From Embleya scabrispora (lineage in GTDB: Bacteria > Actinomycetota > Actinomycetes > Streptomycetales > Streptomycetaceae), in the NCBI RefSeq assembly GCF_002024165.1, contig NZ_MWQN01000004.1, forward strand, positions 744,001-808,000: DNA of 64,000 bases, written 5' to 3'. Below the pieces are notes generated by a model. It had not been told where the DNA came from. It ran no database searches and was given only the letters and a program-made list of their open reading frames with translations. Positions 9,415 to 18,000 of the stretch are shown in pieces. Position 1 is the stretch's first letter. Every line of letters starts with the position of its first letter. The position numbers and the translations under genes were made by a program.

Positions 9415-10275
9415 TCACACCTTTCGCCACCGCGCCATGGCGAACGAGAACGCCCCGAACAACATGAGCCCGACCGCGATCACCCCGAGCAGCGGCGGAC
9501 CGGCCGGCGTGTCGGCGAACGTGCGCAGCGTGTCGTCGAGGCCCTTGGCCTTGTCCGGGTCGTACTTGGCCGCCGCGACCAGGACGAACACCCCGGCCGC
9601 GGTGAACACCGCACCGCGGCTGACCCCGCCGGCGACGCCGAGCGTGTCGACCACCCGCTCGGTGCGCGCCGACATGCGCCCGAGCTGGAGGTGGTCGCGA
9701 TACTTGCGCAACAGCGCCCGTACCGCGATCCAGACCCCGGCGACGACCACCACGAGCCCGGCCGCGGCCACCAGCCAGCGGCCGGCGGGCAGATCCAGCG
9801 CCTCGGCGGTGGCCCCCTTGGACTGCTTGTCGGAGGCTCCCTCCTCGGAGCCGCCCGAGCCGCCGGCCCCGTCCTTGCGCCCGGCGGCCAGCGCGATCAC
9901 CGAGGCGGCGACGAACGCGTAGAACCCGAATCGGGCCAGCGACGCGAGCCGCGTGGAGGCGTCGCGCCCGCCGGGCCCCGCCGCGCCGAACACCGCCTCG
10001 GACAGCCGCCACAACGCCATGCAGGCCAGGCCGATCCCCAGTGCCCACACCAGGAAGCCGCCGAACGGTTGCCTGGCCAACTCCTTCACCGCACCGCCCC
10101 GATCGGCCTGCCGGCCGGAATCGCCGACGGCGATTCGCAGGGCCAGGACGCCGACCAGGAGGTACACCACGCCACGCGCCACGAACCCCGCGCGCCCTGC
10201 GGCGGCCATCGCGGTACCGCCCGCCGTGGAACGCCCCACGGCGGTGTTTCGTAGTCCGGTCGTCGTTGTCCTCAT
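9415..10275 (-). CDS. DUF1206 integral membrane protein
   Basis: The protein has 286 residues and six predicted transmembrane helices in three similar two-helix units (GFVARGVVYLLVGVLAL near residue 30, a second unit near 110, and SRGAVFTAAGVFVLVAA near 220), the layout of the actinobacterial DUF1206 family. A Gly/Ser/Lys-rich hydrophilic insert sits around residues 130-150. The function of the family is unknown. The start ATG at 10275 has a weak AAGGG site. It is transcribed alone. Confidence 0.8.
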   Translation of the reverse strand: MRTTTTGLRNTAVGRSTAGGTAMAAAGRAGFVARGVVYLLVGVLALRIAVGDSGRQADRGGAVKELARQPFGGFLVWALGIGLACMALWRLSEAVFGAAGPGGRDASTRLASLARFGFYAFVAASVIALAAGRKDGAGGSGGSEEGASDKQSKGATAEALDLPAGRWLVAAAGLVVVVAGVWIAVRALLRKYRDHLQLGRMSARTERVVDTLGVAGGVSRGAVFTAAGVFVLVAAAKYDPDKAKGLDDTLRTFADTPAGPPLLGVIAVGLMLFGAFSFAMARWRKV

Positions 10276-10329
10276 CGCGAAGAGACCCTTCTGTGTCCGT
10301 CTCCCCGCGCCTGCCCCGAGGCCGGCTTT

Positions 10330-10348
10330 CGATGCCGCCCGGGCATCG
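10330..10348 (-). terminator. Short hairpin downstream of the endonuclease/phosphatase gene
   Basis: A 7-bp stem CGATGCC/GGCATCG with a 5-nt loop lies 35 nt after the stop of the minus-strand gene. Confidence 0.4.
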
Positions 10349-10382
10349 ACGGATCGATCTCGCGGCGTCGCGCCGCCGGGCT

Positions 10383-11333
10383 TCAGAAGGTCAGATGCGC
10401 GGCCACCGGGGCGTGGTCGGAGCCGGCCGCGCCCTGGCGTTCGACGGGCTGAGCGTTGATCGACGGCAGGGGGCCGTCGGCGCCGATGAACACCTCCTCG
10501 AGGCGTTGCAGCAGTTGGTGGCTGACCAAAAGGTGGTCGATCAGTTCGCCCTGACCCTCGAAGACACGCGAGACCCGGTGCTCCACGGGGATCTTCAGGC
10601 CGAGGTTCCACAACCGCGCCGCGTCCCCCTTGTCCGGCCGGTCGAAGCCGCCGGTGCCGATCTGCGATCCGGGCGGGCCGTACAGGATCTGCGTGGTCGC
10701 GGCGAGCGGGGTGTCGTTGAGGTCGCCCATCACGATCACGTCGCGGGTGCGACCGTCGCCGCCGAGGAGTTCGTCGGCGAGGGCACGCATCGTGGTCGCC
10801 TCGGCGCCGCGCCGCCACAGCGCGTACGCCGCGTAGCGGGCGCGTTCGCTCTCGTTCTTCGGGCTGTGCCGATTCCCCGGATAGGTCAGCAGCTTCGACT
10901 TCAGGTGGCACACCGCCGCGTGCAGCGTCCGCCCTGGCACCGGTTCGAGGGCGACCGCGAGCCCGCCGCGACCCATCGCGTTCAGCGGTGCCCCGGTGTC
11001 CGCGGTCTGCAACGGGGTGAACTGGCTGGGGAAGGCGGTGACATCGGCGGTCACCGTGAGCGGGTGGCGGCTGAGGAACCCCACCCGGATCCGCCGGCCG
11101 TCCGGGTGCGCGGACACCTCGGTGTGCCACGTCCCGTCCAGGCGGCCGACGAGGTCGTGCAGCGCGTCCGGGTTGCCGACCTCCTGCACCCCGAGCAGGT
11201 CCGGCTTCAGCCGCTCGATCGTGGCCGCGAGCGAGTCCTGCTTCGCGTCGAACTCGGCTTGCGTCTTCGGGCCGTCCTGCTCCCCCGGCAGGAACAGGTT
11301 CTCGAGGTTCCACGTCGCCAACGTCACCCGCAT
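10383..11333 (-). CDS. Endonuclease/exonuclease/phosphatase family protein
   Basis: The protein has 316 residues with the EEP-fold landmarks in order: ATWNLENL at the N-terminus, GVQEVGN (metal-binding Glu) near 48, MGDLNDTP near 185-192 and the terminal GSDHAPV catalytic Asp-His pair. This fold hydrolyses phosphodiesters in DNA, lipids or nucleotides; the substrate cannot be told from sequence. No signal peptide is present, so it is probably cytoplasmic. GGGAGG lies 6 nt before the ATG. Confidence 0.85.
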   Translation of the reverse strand: MRVTLATWNLENLFLPGEQDGPKTQAEFDAKQDSLAATIERLKPDLLGVQEVGNPDALHDLVGRLDGTWHTEVSAHPDGRRIRVGFLSRHPLTVTADVTAFPSQFTPLQTADTGAPLNAMGRGGLAVALEPVPGRTLHAAVCHLKSKLLTYPGNRHSPKNESERARYAAYALWRRGAEATTMRALADELLGGDGRTRDVIVMGDLNDTPLAATTQILYGPPGSQIGTGGFDRPDKGDAARLWNLGLKIPVEHRVSRVFEGQGELIDHLLVSHQLLQRLEEVFIGADGPLPSINAQPVERQGAAGSDHAPVAAHLTF

Positions 11334-11602
11334 GGGGCACCTCCCGCTGTCCGGCATGCCGCGCGTACGCCCGGTCGCACCCAGTCTCCGCGCGATACGC
11401 CTGCGCGTCCCGCCGAATCCCCGCACACCCGCCACCGTTTCACCCGGACGCCCCGGCCGACGCCGCGCCGCGACCAGGCCGAGCGGCACGGCCGTGTCTC
11501 GCCGATACCGGACGGATTCCGTCCGCTATCACCCGTAGCGTGCGTCTTCGAAGGCACCGACCGACACCCGGCGGCGGCGTCGACCCCTCTCAGGAGAATC
11601 CC

Positions 11603-12001
11603 GTGAACCTCGTCTCGATCCGCATCATCACCGACGACGTCGACCGCCTCGTCGACTTCTACGAGCAAGTCACCGGCGCGCCGGCCACCCGGTTCACCGA
11701 AGACTTCGCCGAGCTGGGCATCGGCTCGACCACCCTCGCGATCGGCAGCACCCGCACGGTCCCCCTGTTCGCCCCCGGCTCCGCCCGCGCGGGCGACAAC
11801 CGCAGCGTCGTCATCGAATTCCTCGTCGACGACGTGGACGCCGTCCACCGAGACCTGACCGGAGTCGTGACCGACTTCGTCAACGAGCCGACCACGATGC
11901 CGTGGGGCAACCGCGCGCTCCTGTTCCGCGACCCCGACGGCAACCTCGTCAACTTCTTCACCCCCGTGACCCCGGCCGCCATCGCGAAGTTCGCCCGCTG
12001 A
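11603..12001 (+). CDS. VOC (glyoxalase/bleomycin-resistance fold) family protein
   Basis: The protein has 132 residues. It shows two beta-alpha-beta-beta-beta halves: SIRIITDDVDRLVDFYEQVTG at the N-terminus and the closing FRDPDGNLVNFFTP strand typical of the family. Members bind a divalent metal and act as lyases, dioxygenases or drug-binding proteins. No adjacent gene suggests a substrate. GTG at 11603 has AGGAG 7 nt upstream. Confidence 0.85.
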   Translation: MNLVSIRIITDDVDRLVDFYEQVTGAPATRFTEDFAELGIGSTTLAIGSTRTVPLFAPGSARAGDNRSVVIEFLVDDVDAVHRDLTGVVTDFVNEPTTMPWGNRALLFRDPDGNLVNFFTPVTPAAIAKFAR

Positions 12002-12107
12002 CGGCGAACGTCGACGCTCGGCCGGCCCTCGGTTGACCTTCCCCCCGGGGCAGGCCACACCATCGGTGGAGCCGGGCAACGGGCCCGGTACGAGGAGAAG
12101 AGCCGGC

Positions 12108-13190
12108 ATGGAATTGTCGACCATCGGGGCGTTCGCCAAGGCATCCCGACTGTCGCCCAAGGCGCTGCGCCTCTACGACGAACTGGGCCTGCTGACACCG
12201 GCGCGCGTCGATCCGGTGACGGGATACCGCCTGTACGCGCCGGAACAACTGGACCGGGCCCGGCTGGTCGCCTGGCTGCGCCGACTGGGCATGCCACTGT
12301 CCCGGATCCGGCACGTCTGCGAGCTGGAACCCGGTCCCGCCGCCCGGGAGGTCCGGGCGTTCTGGGCCGGGGTCGAGGCCGACGTCGTGGCGCGCCGGGA
12401 TCTGGCCGGCTTCCTCGTCGACCACCTGTCCCGGAGGGATTCGGCCATGACCGCACCCGCCACGCCCCTGGCCATTCGCTACGCCGCCCTGTCCGACACC
12501 GGCCGGGTACGCCCCACCAACCAGGACACCGCCTACGCCGGATCCCACCTCCTGGCCGTCGCCGACGGCTACGGCACGGCGGGCGCCGAAGCGGGCGCGG
12601 CCGCCGTCGACGCCCTCAAGCACCTCGAAACGGCCGGCATCCCGGCGGACGGCCTGCTCAACGTGCTCGAGGACGCCGTCGAACAGGCGAAGCGGGCCGT
12701 GCAGGGCGTCACCGGCAGCGACTCGCCCGAGGCCGGCGGCACGACCCTGACCGCGATGCTGTGGACCGGCGCGCACCTGGCCCTGGTCCACATCGGCGAC
12801 TCCCGCGCCTACCTGCGGCGCGACGCGGAGCTGTTCCAGGTCACACAGGACCACACCATCGTGCGGTCGATGGTCGACGAGGGTCGCATCACCCCGGAGG
12901 AGGGCGCCTCCCATCCGCAGCGGTCACTGCTGCTCAAGGCCCTGGGCCACGGCACCGACGCCACCCCCGATCTGCGGCTGCGGGACGCCCGCAGGGGCGA
13001 CCGATACCTGCTCTGCTCCGACGGCCTGTCGACGATCGTGCCGCCGGAGGAGATCCACCGGGTACTCGCCGACGCCCCCGACCCCGGCTGCGCCGTCCGC
13101 GAACTCGTCGCCCTCGCGCACGACTTCGGCAGCCCCGACAACGTCAGCTGCGTCGTCGCCGACGTCGTCGACCCGCGCGAACAGGCGTAG
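12108..13190 (+). CDS. MerR-type DNA-binding domain fused to a PP2C serine/threonine phosphatase
   Basis: The protein has 360 residues. Residues 1-70 are a MerR winged helix (STIGAFAKASRLSPKALRLYDE, then DPVTGYRLYAPEQLDRA); a short helix region follows. Residues 125-355 form a PP2C domain with RPTNQDT, AVADGYG, GGTTLTAML, IGDSRAYL, LCSDGLS and DNVSCVV, so the metal-binding aspartates are kept. The usual MerR effector domain is replaced by the phosphatase, which may couple a phosphorylation state to transcription. GAGGAGAAG precedes ATG 12108. It is a single-gene unit. Confidence 0.9.
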   Translation: MELSTIGAFAKASRLSPKALRLYDELGLLTPARVDPVTGYRLYAPEQLDRARLVAWLRRLGMPLSRIRHVCELEPGPAAREVRAFWAGVEADVVARRDLAGFLVDHLSRRDSAMTAPATPLAIRYAALSDTGRVRPTNQDTAYAGSHLLAVADGYGTAGAEAGAAAVDALKHLETAGIPADGLLNVLEDAVEQAKRAVQGVTGSDSPEAGGTTLTAMLWTGAHLALVHIGDSRAYLRRDAELFQVTQDHTIVRSMVDEGRITPEEGASHPQRSLLLKALGHGTDATPDLRLRDARRGDRYLLCSDGLSTIVPPEEIHRVLADAPDPGCAVRELVALAHDFGSPDNVSCVVADVVDPREQA

Positions 13191-13209
13191 CCGGCGGCCG
13201 CGATCGATG

Positions 13210-13259
13210 CGGCGGGATCAGTACGGCGGGATCGGTGCGGCGGGATCGGTGCGGCGGGG
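13210..13259. repeat. 14-bp tandem repeat between convergent genes
   Basis: About 3.5 copies of the unit CGGCGGGATCGGTG lie between the PP2C fusion and the SnoaL-like gene. Confidence 0.75.
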
Positions 13260-13260
13260 C

Positions 13261-13677
13261 TCACTCCACCAGGGCCGGGGCGAAGTAGTCGCGCAGCCGG
13301 GCGATCCTGCCGTCCCGGACGCGGAAGATCTGCACCAGGCACACCGCCGTATCCGCCTCGCCGTCCTCGCCGTCGAAGACCGAGTCGATCTCGGCGATGA
13401 AGACGTCGGGGTCGGAGGTGATGTGCAGGACGTAACCGGACTTCTCGAAGTTGGGTGTCGGTCCGTCGGTCTTCGCCTGCCGCTCGTAGTGGGCCGCCAT
13501 CGCACTGCGGATCTGCGCTCGGCCCACCAGCCGCCTGGGGAAGCCGGCGCCGGCGGGGACGAGCGGGGCCTCGAAGACGCCGTCCTCGGTGAAACACTCG
13601 GCGAGGGCGTCGGCGTTGCGGGTCACGGTTCCCGAGTGGATGTACCTACCGAAGATCTCCTGCGGCGTTGCGGACAC
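13261..13677 (-). CDS. SnoaL/NTF2-like protein
   Basis: The protein has 138 residues in one NTF2-like cone: EIFGRYIHSGTVTRNADALAE, then FTEDGVFEAPLV and a closing FRVRDGRIARLRDYF. Such proteins are small isomerases, hydrolases or hydroxylases; the active residues do not point to one reaction. Two GTG codons lie in tandem; 13677 is preferred because AGGAGG is 5 nt upstream, whereas 13680 would leave only 2 nt. The upstream region is a hexamer repeat. Confidence 0.75.
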   Translation of the reverse strand: MSATPQEIFGRYIHSGTVTRNADALAECFTEDGVFEAPLVPAGAGFPRRLVGRAQIRSAMAAHYERQAKTDGPTPNFEKSGYVLHITSDPDVFIAEIDSVFDGEDGEADTAVCLVQIFRVRDGRIARLRDYFAPALVE

Positions 13678-13692
13678 CACAACCTCCTTGAA

Positions 13693-13752
13693 CGTGGACG
13701 TGGACGTGGACGTGGATATGGAGGTGGATACAAACGCGGACGCGGATACGGA
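13693..13752. repeat. Hexanucleotide repeat (GTGGAC)n upstream of the SnoaL-like gene
   Basis: Four near-perfect GTGGAC units followed by degenerate GTGGAT and GCGGAC units lie directly before the AGGAGG of the minus-strand gene. The tract could expand or contract by slippage. Confidence 0.7.
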
Positions 13753-13972
13753 CCACCTCATCACAAACGCGGCCCGTCGAGACCCGGTTTTCGCGGCCGA
13801 TCACCCCTGCGGTGGCGGTGTCGCGGGTGAGGCGATTCGGCTGGATTGCCGCCTTGTTCGGCGGCAGGGGGCGGCCGATACTGACGTGAGGTCGCCGGTC
13901 CTGTCGCGGGGGCGGGCGGACGCGCGCGTCCGCCGTACCCGACAGCCGCCTGCCGGAGGGGGAGACCGCTCG

Positions 13973-15136
13973 ATGGGTAGGGGAGATCTGCGTCGGTTCC
14001 ACCGGGATCCGTTGGGGTTCCTCGACGGCCTGTCCCGCGCTCGTGTCACGGACGTCTTCCGACTGCCCTGGGGCGGTTGGTGCGTGGGCGACTCGGACCT
14101 GGCCCTGATGGTGCTGCGCGATCCGGAATTCAACGGAGGGCTGTCCACCTTCTATGGCGACCTGTTGCCCTCGCGATCGGCCCAGATCGCGCTCGGTCAC
14201 ACCGTACGCAACACCATCCGACCGCGATTACCCGAGTATCGCGAGAACTTGGCCGAGGCAGTGGCCGAACTCCCCACGGCCGCACGCTGGCCCGAGACCG
14301 GCCCCGCGCTGGTGCGTCGATGTCTGGCGGATCTGCTGCTGCACCCGACGTCGGCACCCGAACTGCGGCTCCTGTCGGCGCGATCCGTCGGCGCCGGTCT
14401 GCTGATCCGGTCACCGACGATCCGCGGCCGGCTGCGCACGGAGCTGCTGCGTCCCAGGCTGTTCGCGGCGCTGACCCGGGAGATCGCGCAACGCCGGGCA
14501 CGCGGCGACGGTCGGGGCGAGCCGCGCGATCTGCTCGACGCCGTCGTCGGCGGTTGTCCCGAGCGGACGCGGGACCCGGTCGTGGCCGAGCTGTACCTGT
14601 TGCTGTACCGGTCGATCGTGGGCAACGTCGGCTACGCCGTGGCCTGGAGCGTGTTGCTGGCCGGTCTGCACGGCGCGCCGGGCGAGTCGTGGCCGTGGCC
14701 CGCCGAGTGGATCGTGCGCGAGGCCGCGCGGCATCGTCCGTTCGTCTGGATGGTGGGCCGCCCGACGCCGCGTGCGGTCGTGTTCGGTGGCGTGGCACTG
14801 TCGCCCGGCACGATCCTGTCGGTCAGCCCCTATCTCCTGCATCACGACGAACGACGCTGGAGTCGGCCCGACCTCTTCCGGCCCGAACGCTGGGCCCACC
14901 CGCAGGCGTGCGGCCCCTATCTTCCCTTCAGCACGGGCCCGTTCGTCTGCGGCGGCGCCGTCATCGCCCAGACCATGACCACCGACGCGGTGGCGGCGCT
15001 GGCCCACGACGCCCGCCTGAGCGTCGTCGGCGGTGAGGAGCGGCCGGTCGTGACCAACGCCGCCGCGCCGCGACCGTTCACCCTGAACCGCACCACCGAG
15101 TCCGTGACCCGATCGCCCGCTTCGAAGAGGAGGTGA
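13973..15136 (+). CDS. Atypical cytochrome P450, candidate RiPP-modifying enzyme
   Basis: The protein has 387 residues. The K-helix ExxR pair is E250-AA-R253, a PERW motif follows (FRPERW), and the heme loop is FSTGPFVCGG with the thiolate at Cys326, so it can bind heme. It is unusual: the loop residue usually basic before the Cys is Phe, and the I-helix segment (SIVGNVGYAVAWS) lacks the acid-Thr pair used for proton delivery in most P450s. GGAGGGGGAG precedes ATG 13973. The last codons form the ribosome site of a 24-codon peptide gene starting 6 nt after the stop, and no other biosynthetic gene is near. That pairing suggests the peptide is its substrate, as in biarylitide and atropopeptide loci; this is inference. 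Confidence 0.85.
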   Translation: MGRGDLRRFHRDPLGFLDGLSRARVTDVFRLPWGGWCVGDSDLALMVLRDPEFNGGLSTFYGDLLPSRSAQIALGHTVRNTIRPRLPEYRENLAEAVAELPTAARWPETGPALVRRCLADLLLHPTSAPELRLLSARSVGAGLLIRSPTIRGRLRTELLRPRLFAALTREIAQRRARGDGRGEPRDLLDAVVGGCPERTRDPVVAELYLLLYRSIVGNVGYAVAWSVLLAGLHGAPGESWPWPAEWIVREAARHRPFVWMVGRPTPRAVVFGGVALSPGTILSVSPYLLHHDERRWSRPDLFRPERWAHPQACGPYLPFSTGPFVCGGAVIAQTMTTDAVAALAHDARLSVVGGEERPVVTNAAAPRPFTLNRTTESVTRSPASKRR

Positions 15137-15141
15137 CCACC

Positions 15142-15216
15142 ATGATGGCCGTCATCCGGCGCGTTCTCACCAACACGCCGCCACTGATCTGGAACCCGAA
15201 GGACCCCTGGCGCTGA
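15142..15216 (+). CDS. 24-residue Trp-rich peptide, candidate P450-modified RiPP precursor
   Basis: AGGAGG lies in the last codons of the P450 gene (15128-15133), 8 nt before ATG 15142, so initiation is strongly supported and coupled to the P450. The peptide has a basic, hydrophobic leader-like start (MMAVIRRV) and ends LTNTPPLIWNPKDPWR, with two tryptophans six residues apart separated by Asn, Pro and Lys. P450s in biarylitide, cittilin and tryptorubin-type loci cross-link aromatic side chains of such short peptides; those precursors usually lie upstream of the P450, here it is downstream. No protease or transporter gene is adjacent. Expression and modification are untested. Confidence 0.7.
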   Translation: MMAVIRRVLTNTPPLIWNPKDPWR

Positions 15217-15229
15217 CCCGCGCCCGCCC

Positions 15230-15275
15230 CGAACGGCCCGCTCGGCGGAATTACCCACGCCGTGCGGGCCGTTCG
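15230..15275. terminator. Bidirectional terminator hairpin
   Basis: A 12-bp perfect stem (15230-15241 with 15264-15275) and 22-nt loop close the P450-peptide unit 14 nt after its stop and also end the convergent hydrolase gene. Confidence 0.6.
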
Positions 15276-15295
15276 CCCGAATCACACGCGACGGG

Positions 15296-16117
15296 TCACG
15301 CCGCCGTCGGGTGGGCCAGGAAACCCGTCACGGTCGCGGCGTACAGTTCCGGGTGCGTCGTGTGGGGGACGTGTCCGGCGCCGTCCAGGGGGCGGATCCG
15401 CGCGTGTGCGATCGCTTCGGCGAGTCCGCCGACGATCTTCGCGTACCACGGCGGGCTGGTCGTGCCGTAGCTCAGCAGCACGGGGACGGTGAGCGCGGAC
15501 AGGCCGGCGAAGTCGATTTCGTCCCAGTGCGGATCGTTCAGCTCGTCGAGGAACGTGCCCGCGTTGCCGACGAAGGTCTCGCGTGCCCGGTCCGGCAGCC
15601 GCTCCCACATCCCGGGTCCGAGTGCGACCTCCTCGACGAACAGGTGCGCCCCGCCCCGGTCGTCGCCCGCGCTCAGCCGCTCGGCCACCGCGTCGATCCG
15701 ATCCTGGGCCACGCGCATCAGCGGCCGCAGTTGCGCGTCGTTCGCCACGGTCGCGAACAGCGGCGGCTCGTGCGCGATCAGGCCGCGGAGCAACTCGGGC
15801 CGGCGCGCGCCCAGTCCGAGGGCGATGGAGGCGCCGAAGGAGTTGCCGACGACGTGCGCCGGTCCCAGGTCGAGCCGTTCGAGCAGTGCCGCGAGGTCGT
15901 CCTCGTCCTGGGTACGGCTGCCCGGTCCGGTCCCGCCGGTGCTGCGGCTGTGGCCCCGGCGGTCGTACACGAGCACGCGGTGGGAGGCGGCGAGCGCCGG
16001 GAGGACCGGCCCCCAGCCGGTGTGGTCGGTCCAGGAGCCGTGGACCAGGACGAGCGGATCGCCCTCGCCCGTGACTTCGTGGTACAGATCCGCGCCGTTC
16101 AACCGTACGTGGGGCAT
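15296..16117 (-). CDS. Alpha/beta hydrolase
   Basis: The protein has 273 residues. The oxyanion motif is LVHGSW, the nucleophile elbow GNSFGAS (Ser), and the terminal His lies in DGAGHVPH, so a full triad is present. YDRRGHSRS after strand 4 is typical of the epoxide hydrolase/haloperoxidase-like branch. It is cytoplasmic and its substrate is unknown. AAGGAG precedes ATG 16117. It converges on the P450-peptide unit but is a separate transcript, so a role in peptide maturation is only a possibility. Confidence 0.85.
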   Translation of the reverse strand: MPHVRLNGADLYHEVTGEGDPLVLVHGSWTDHTGWGPVLPALAASHRVLVYDRRGHSRSTGGTGPGSRTQDEDDLAALLERLDLGPAHVVGNSFGASIALGLGARRPELLRGLIAHEPPLFATVANDAQLRPLMRVAQDRIDAVAERLSAGDDRGGAHLFVEEVALGPGMWERLPDRARETFVGNAGTFLDELNDPHWDEIDFAGLSALTVPVLLSYGTTSPPWYAKIVGGLAEAIAHARIRPLDGAGHVPHTTHPELYAATVTGFLAHPTAA

Positions 16118-16360
16118 GCCGCCGTCTCCTTGCTCGGGCCATGGGGGATCCGCCGTTCGGCGTCGCGGTGAACCGCGAACGCGCGTCCGATCTTCCCGGA
16201 CGCCGGCGTCACCCGCACGGAGCAACACTGTCATCCGCGCCGCTTGGGCGTGGGATTCGGGAATTGGGCGCAGCGGGTGAATTCCGCGCGGGACACTTAC
16301 GCGGTGGCCGGTCCGGGCGGCAGAATCGTGCGACTCGAGACGAGGGGGCGAATCCTGTCC

Positions 16361-16912
16361 GTGAGCGACGTCTTTCCCGAACGGGCCCTGCCCGCGGGCC
16401 CGATCACCCTGCGACCGTTCACCGCCGGCGATGTCGAGGACACCCGAACCGCCTGTACGGACGAGGTGATCCAACGCTGGATACCGCTGCCGCGCCCGTA
16501 CTCGGCGGAGGCGGCCGTCGACTGGTGTACGAAGACGGCGCACACCCGGCGCGAGTCGGGCGACGGCATCCACTTCGTGATCGGGGACGCGGCCGACGGC
16601 CGACTGCTGGGTGCGATCGGGCTGCGCCGCACCGACTGGGACGACCTGGTCACCGAGGTGCGCTACTGGGTCGCCCCGTGGGCTCGCGGACGCGGGATCG
16701 CCGCCCGGGCCACCCGCGCGCTCGGACAGTGGCTGCTGATCGAGCAGGGCTTCGAACGCCTCGAACTGCGGGCCGCCGTCGGGAACATCCCCGCGCGCAA
16801 GACGGCCGTCAAGGCAGGGCTGCACCGGGAGGGCATCCTGCGTAACGCCGGCCGCCTGCACGGCGGCCGGGTCGACGTCGTGCTGTACGCACTGACCCGG
16901 TCCGACCCGTAG
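16361..16912 (+). CDS. GNAT family N-acetyltransferase (RimJ/RimL-like)
   Basis: The protein has 183 residues. It starts with the LRPF strand of the RimJ/RimL group, has the acetyl-CoA loop WARGRGIAARAT (Q/R-x-x-G-x-G/A type) and ends with the typical N-x-x-A-R-K-x-x-x-K-A-G segment. It probably acetylates an amino group of a protein terminus or small molecule. The start is uncertain; GTG 16361 removes a low-complexity N-terminus present in the longer frame from 16244. Confidence 0.8.
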   Translation: MSDVFPERALPAGPITLRPFTAGDVEDTRTACTDEVIQRWIPLPRPYSAEAAVDWCTKTAHTRRESGDGIHFVIGDAADGRLLGAIGLRRTDWDDLVTEVRYWVAPWARGRGIAARATRALGQWLLIEQGFERLELRAAVGNIPARKTAVKAGLHREGILRNAGRLHGGRVDVVLYALTRSDP

Positions 16913-16952
16913 GGCGGGGGTTGGCGCCCGTCGTCCTCGACCCGGGGCCGGC

Positions 16953-17810
16953 TCAGTCCAGTTCGGCCAGGTCCGGTCCGGTCAGCCGCAGCGCGCCGGC
17001 GGCGATGTTCTCCTCCAGGTGGGCGAGCGAGCCGGTCCCGGGGATGAGCAGGATGTTGGGCGAGCGGGCCAGCAGCCACGCGAGCGCCACCTGCGACACG
17101 GTCGCCCCGTGGCGCGCGGCCACCGCGTCCAGGCGGGCGGCCGCCAGTGGTTGGAAGCCGCCGACGGGGAAGTACGGGACGTAGGCGACGCCGGCCGCCG
17201 CGCAGGCGTCGACCAGTGCGTCGTCCTCGCGCCGGGACAGGTTGTAGAGGTTTTGCACGCACACGATCGGCGCGATCGTCCGGGCCTGGGCGAACTCGGC
17301 GGCGGTGACGTTGGAGACGCCCAGGTGCCGGATCAGGCCCTCCTCGCGCAGCGCGAGCAGGGTTTCCAGGGGCTCGGCCAGGGGGGTCAGGCTCCGGTCG
17401 AGGTCGCCCATCCGCAGGTTCACCACGTCCAGGCGGTCCAGGCCGAGCGAGCGCAGGTTCGCCTCGACGCCGCGGCGCAGGTTGTCGGGCGTGAGTCCGG
17501 TCTTGTCCGCCGCCGGCCGGGCGACGTCCGCGCCTTCGACCAGTGCGCCGACCTTGGTCACGATGACCAGGTCGTCGGGGTAGGGGTGCAGCGCCTCCCG
17601 GATCAGCTCGTTGGCCGCGATCCCGTCGCGCGCGTAGTAGTGGGACGTGTCGATGTGGTTCACGCCCAGCTCCACGGCCCGCCGCAAAATCGCCAACGCC
17701 GTTTCCCTGGAGGGTGGTTCGCCCTTCGGCCACCCGGTCAACCGCATCGCTCCGTAGCCGATCCTGGCGACGCTCGTATCGCCGCCCAAGGTCCATCGCT
17801 CTGTGATCAC
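16953..17810 (-). CDS. Aldo/keto reductase
   Basis: The protein has 285 residues with a TIM-barrel AKR layout: RIGYGAMRLTG at the N-terminus, catalytic Asp and Tyr in HIDTSHYYA, catalytic Lys in IVTKVGA, and the NADPH loop IPGTGSLAHLEEN. The usual catalytic His position reads NLRMGD, so it belongs to the subset without that His. It likely reduces aldehydes or ketones with NADPH. GTG 17810 is chosen, but GTG 17819, three codons upstream, is equally possible since neither has a strong ribosome site. Confidence 0.85.
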   Translation of the reverse strand: MITERWTLGGDTSVARIGYGAMRLTGWPKGEPPSRETALAILRRAVELGVNHIDTSHYYARDGIAANELIREALHPYPDDLVIVTKVGALVEGADVARPAADKTGLTPDNLRRGVEANLRSLGLDRLDVVNLRMGDLDRSLTPLAEPLETLLALREEGLIRHLGVSNVTAAEFAQARTIAPIVCVQNLYNLSRREDDALVDACAAAGVAYVPYFPVGGFQPLAAARLDAVAARHGATVSQVALAWLLARSPNILLIPGTGSLAHLEENIAAGALRLTGPDLAELD

Positions 17811-18000
17811 GGGCGACACCCTAACGGCCCTCGAAACCACTTGCCGATGTTTGCCACAGGGCTCCCATCGGCCCTGTTCGTCCCCTCCGCCTTCGGAACC
17901 AAGCCTCTCGAAATGCTCCTCAATCATTCCCAAACCCCCTCCGGGATCTCAGCGCGTCGACATCGGCGCCGCTTGTGTCGGACGTCGGCCGTGTAGTGCG

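Noticed and set aside
13207-13830. 207-codon ORF over the tandem repeats near 13.2-13.8 kb
   Set aside because: It is antisense to the SnoaL-like gene and its RGRGRGYGGG run is only the translation of the hexamer repeat.
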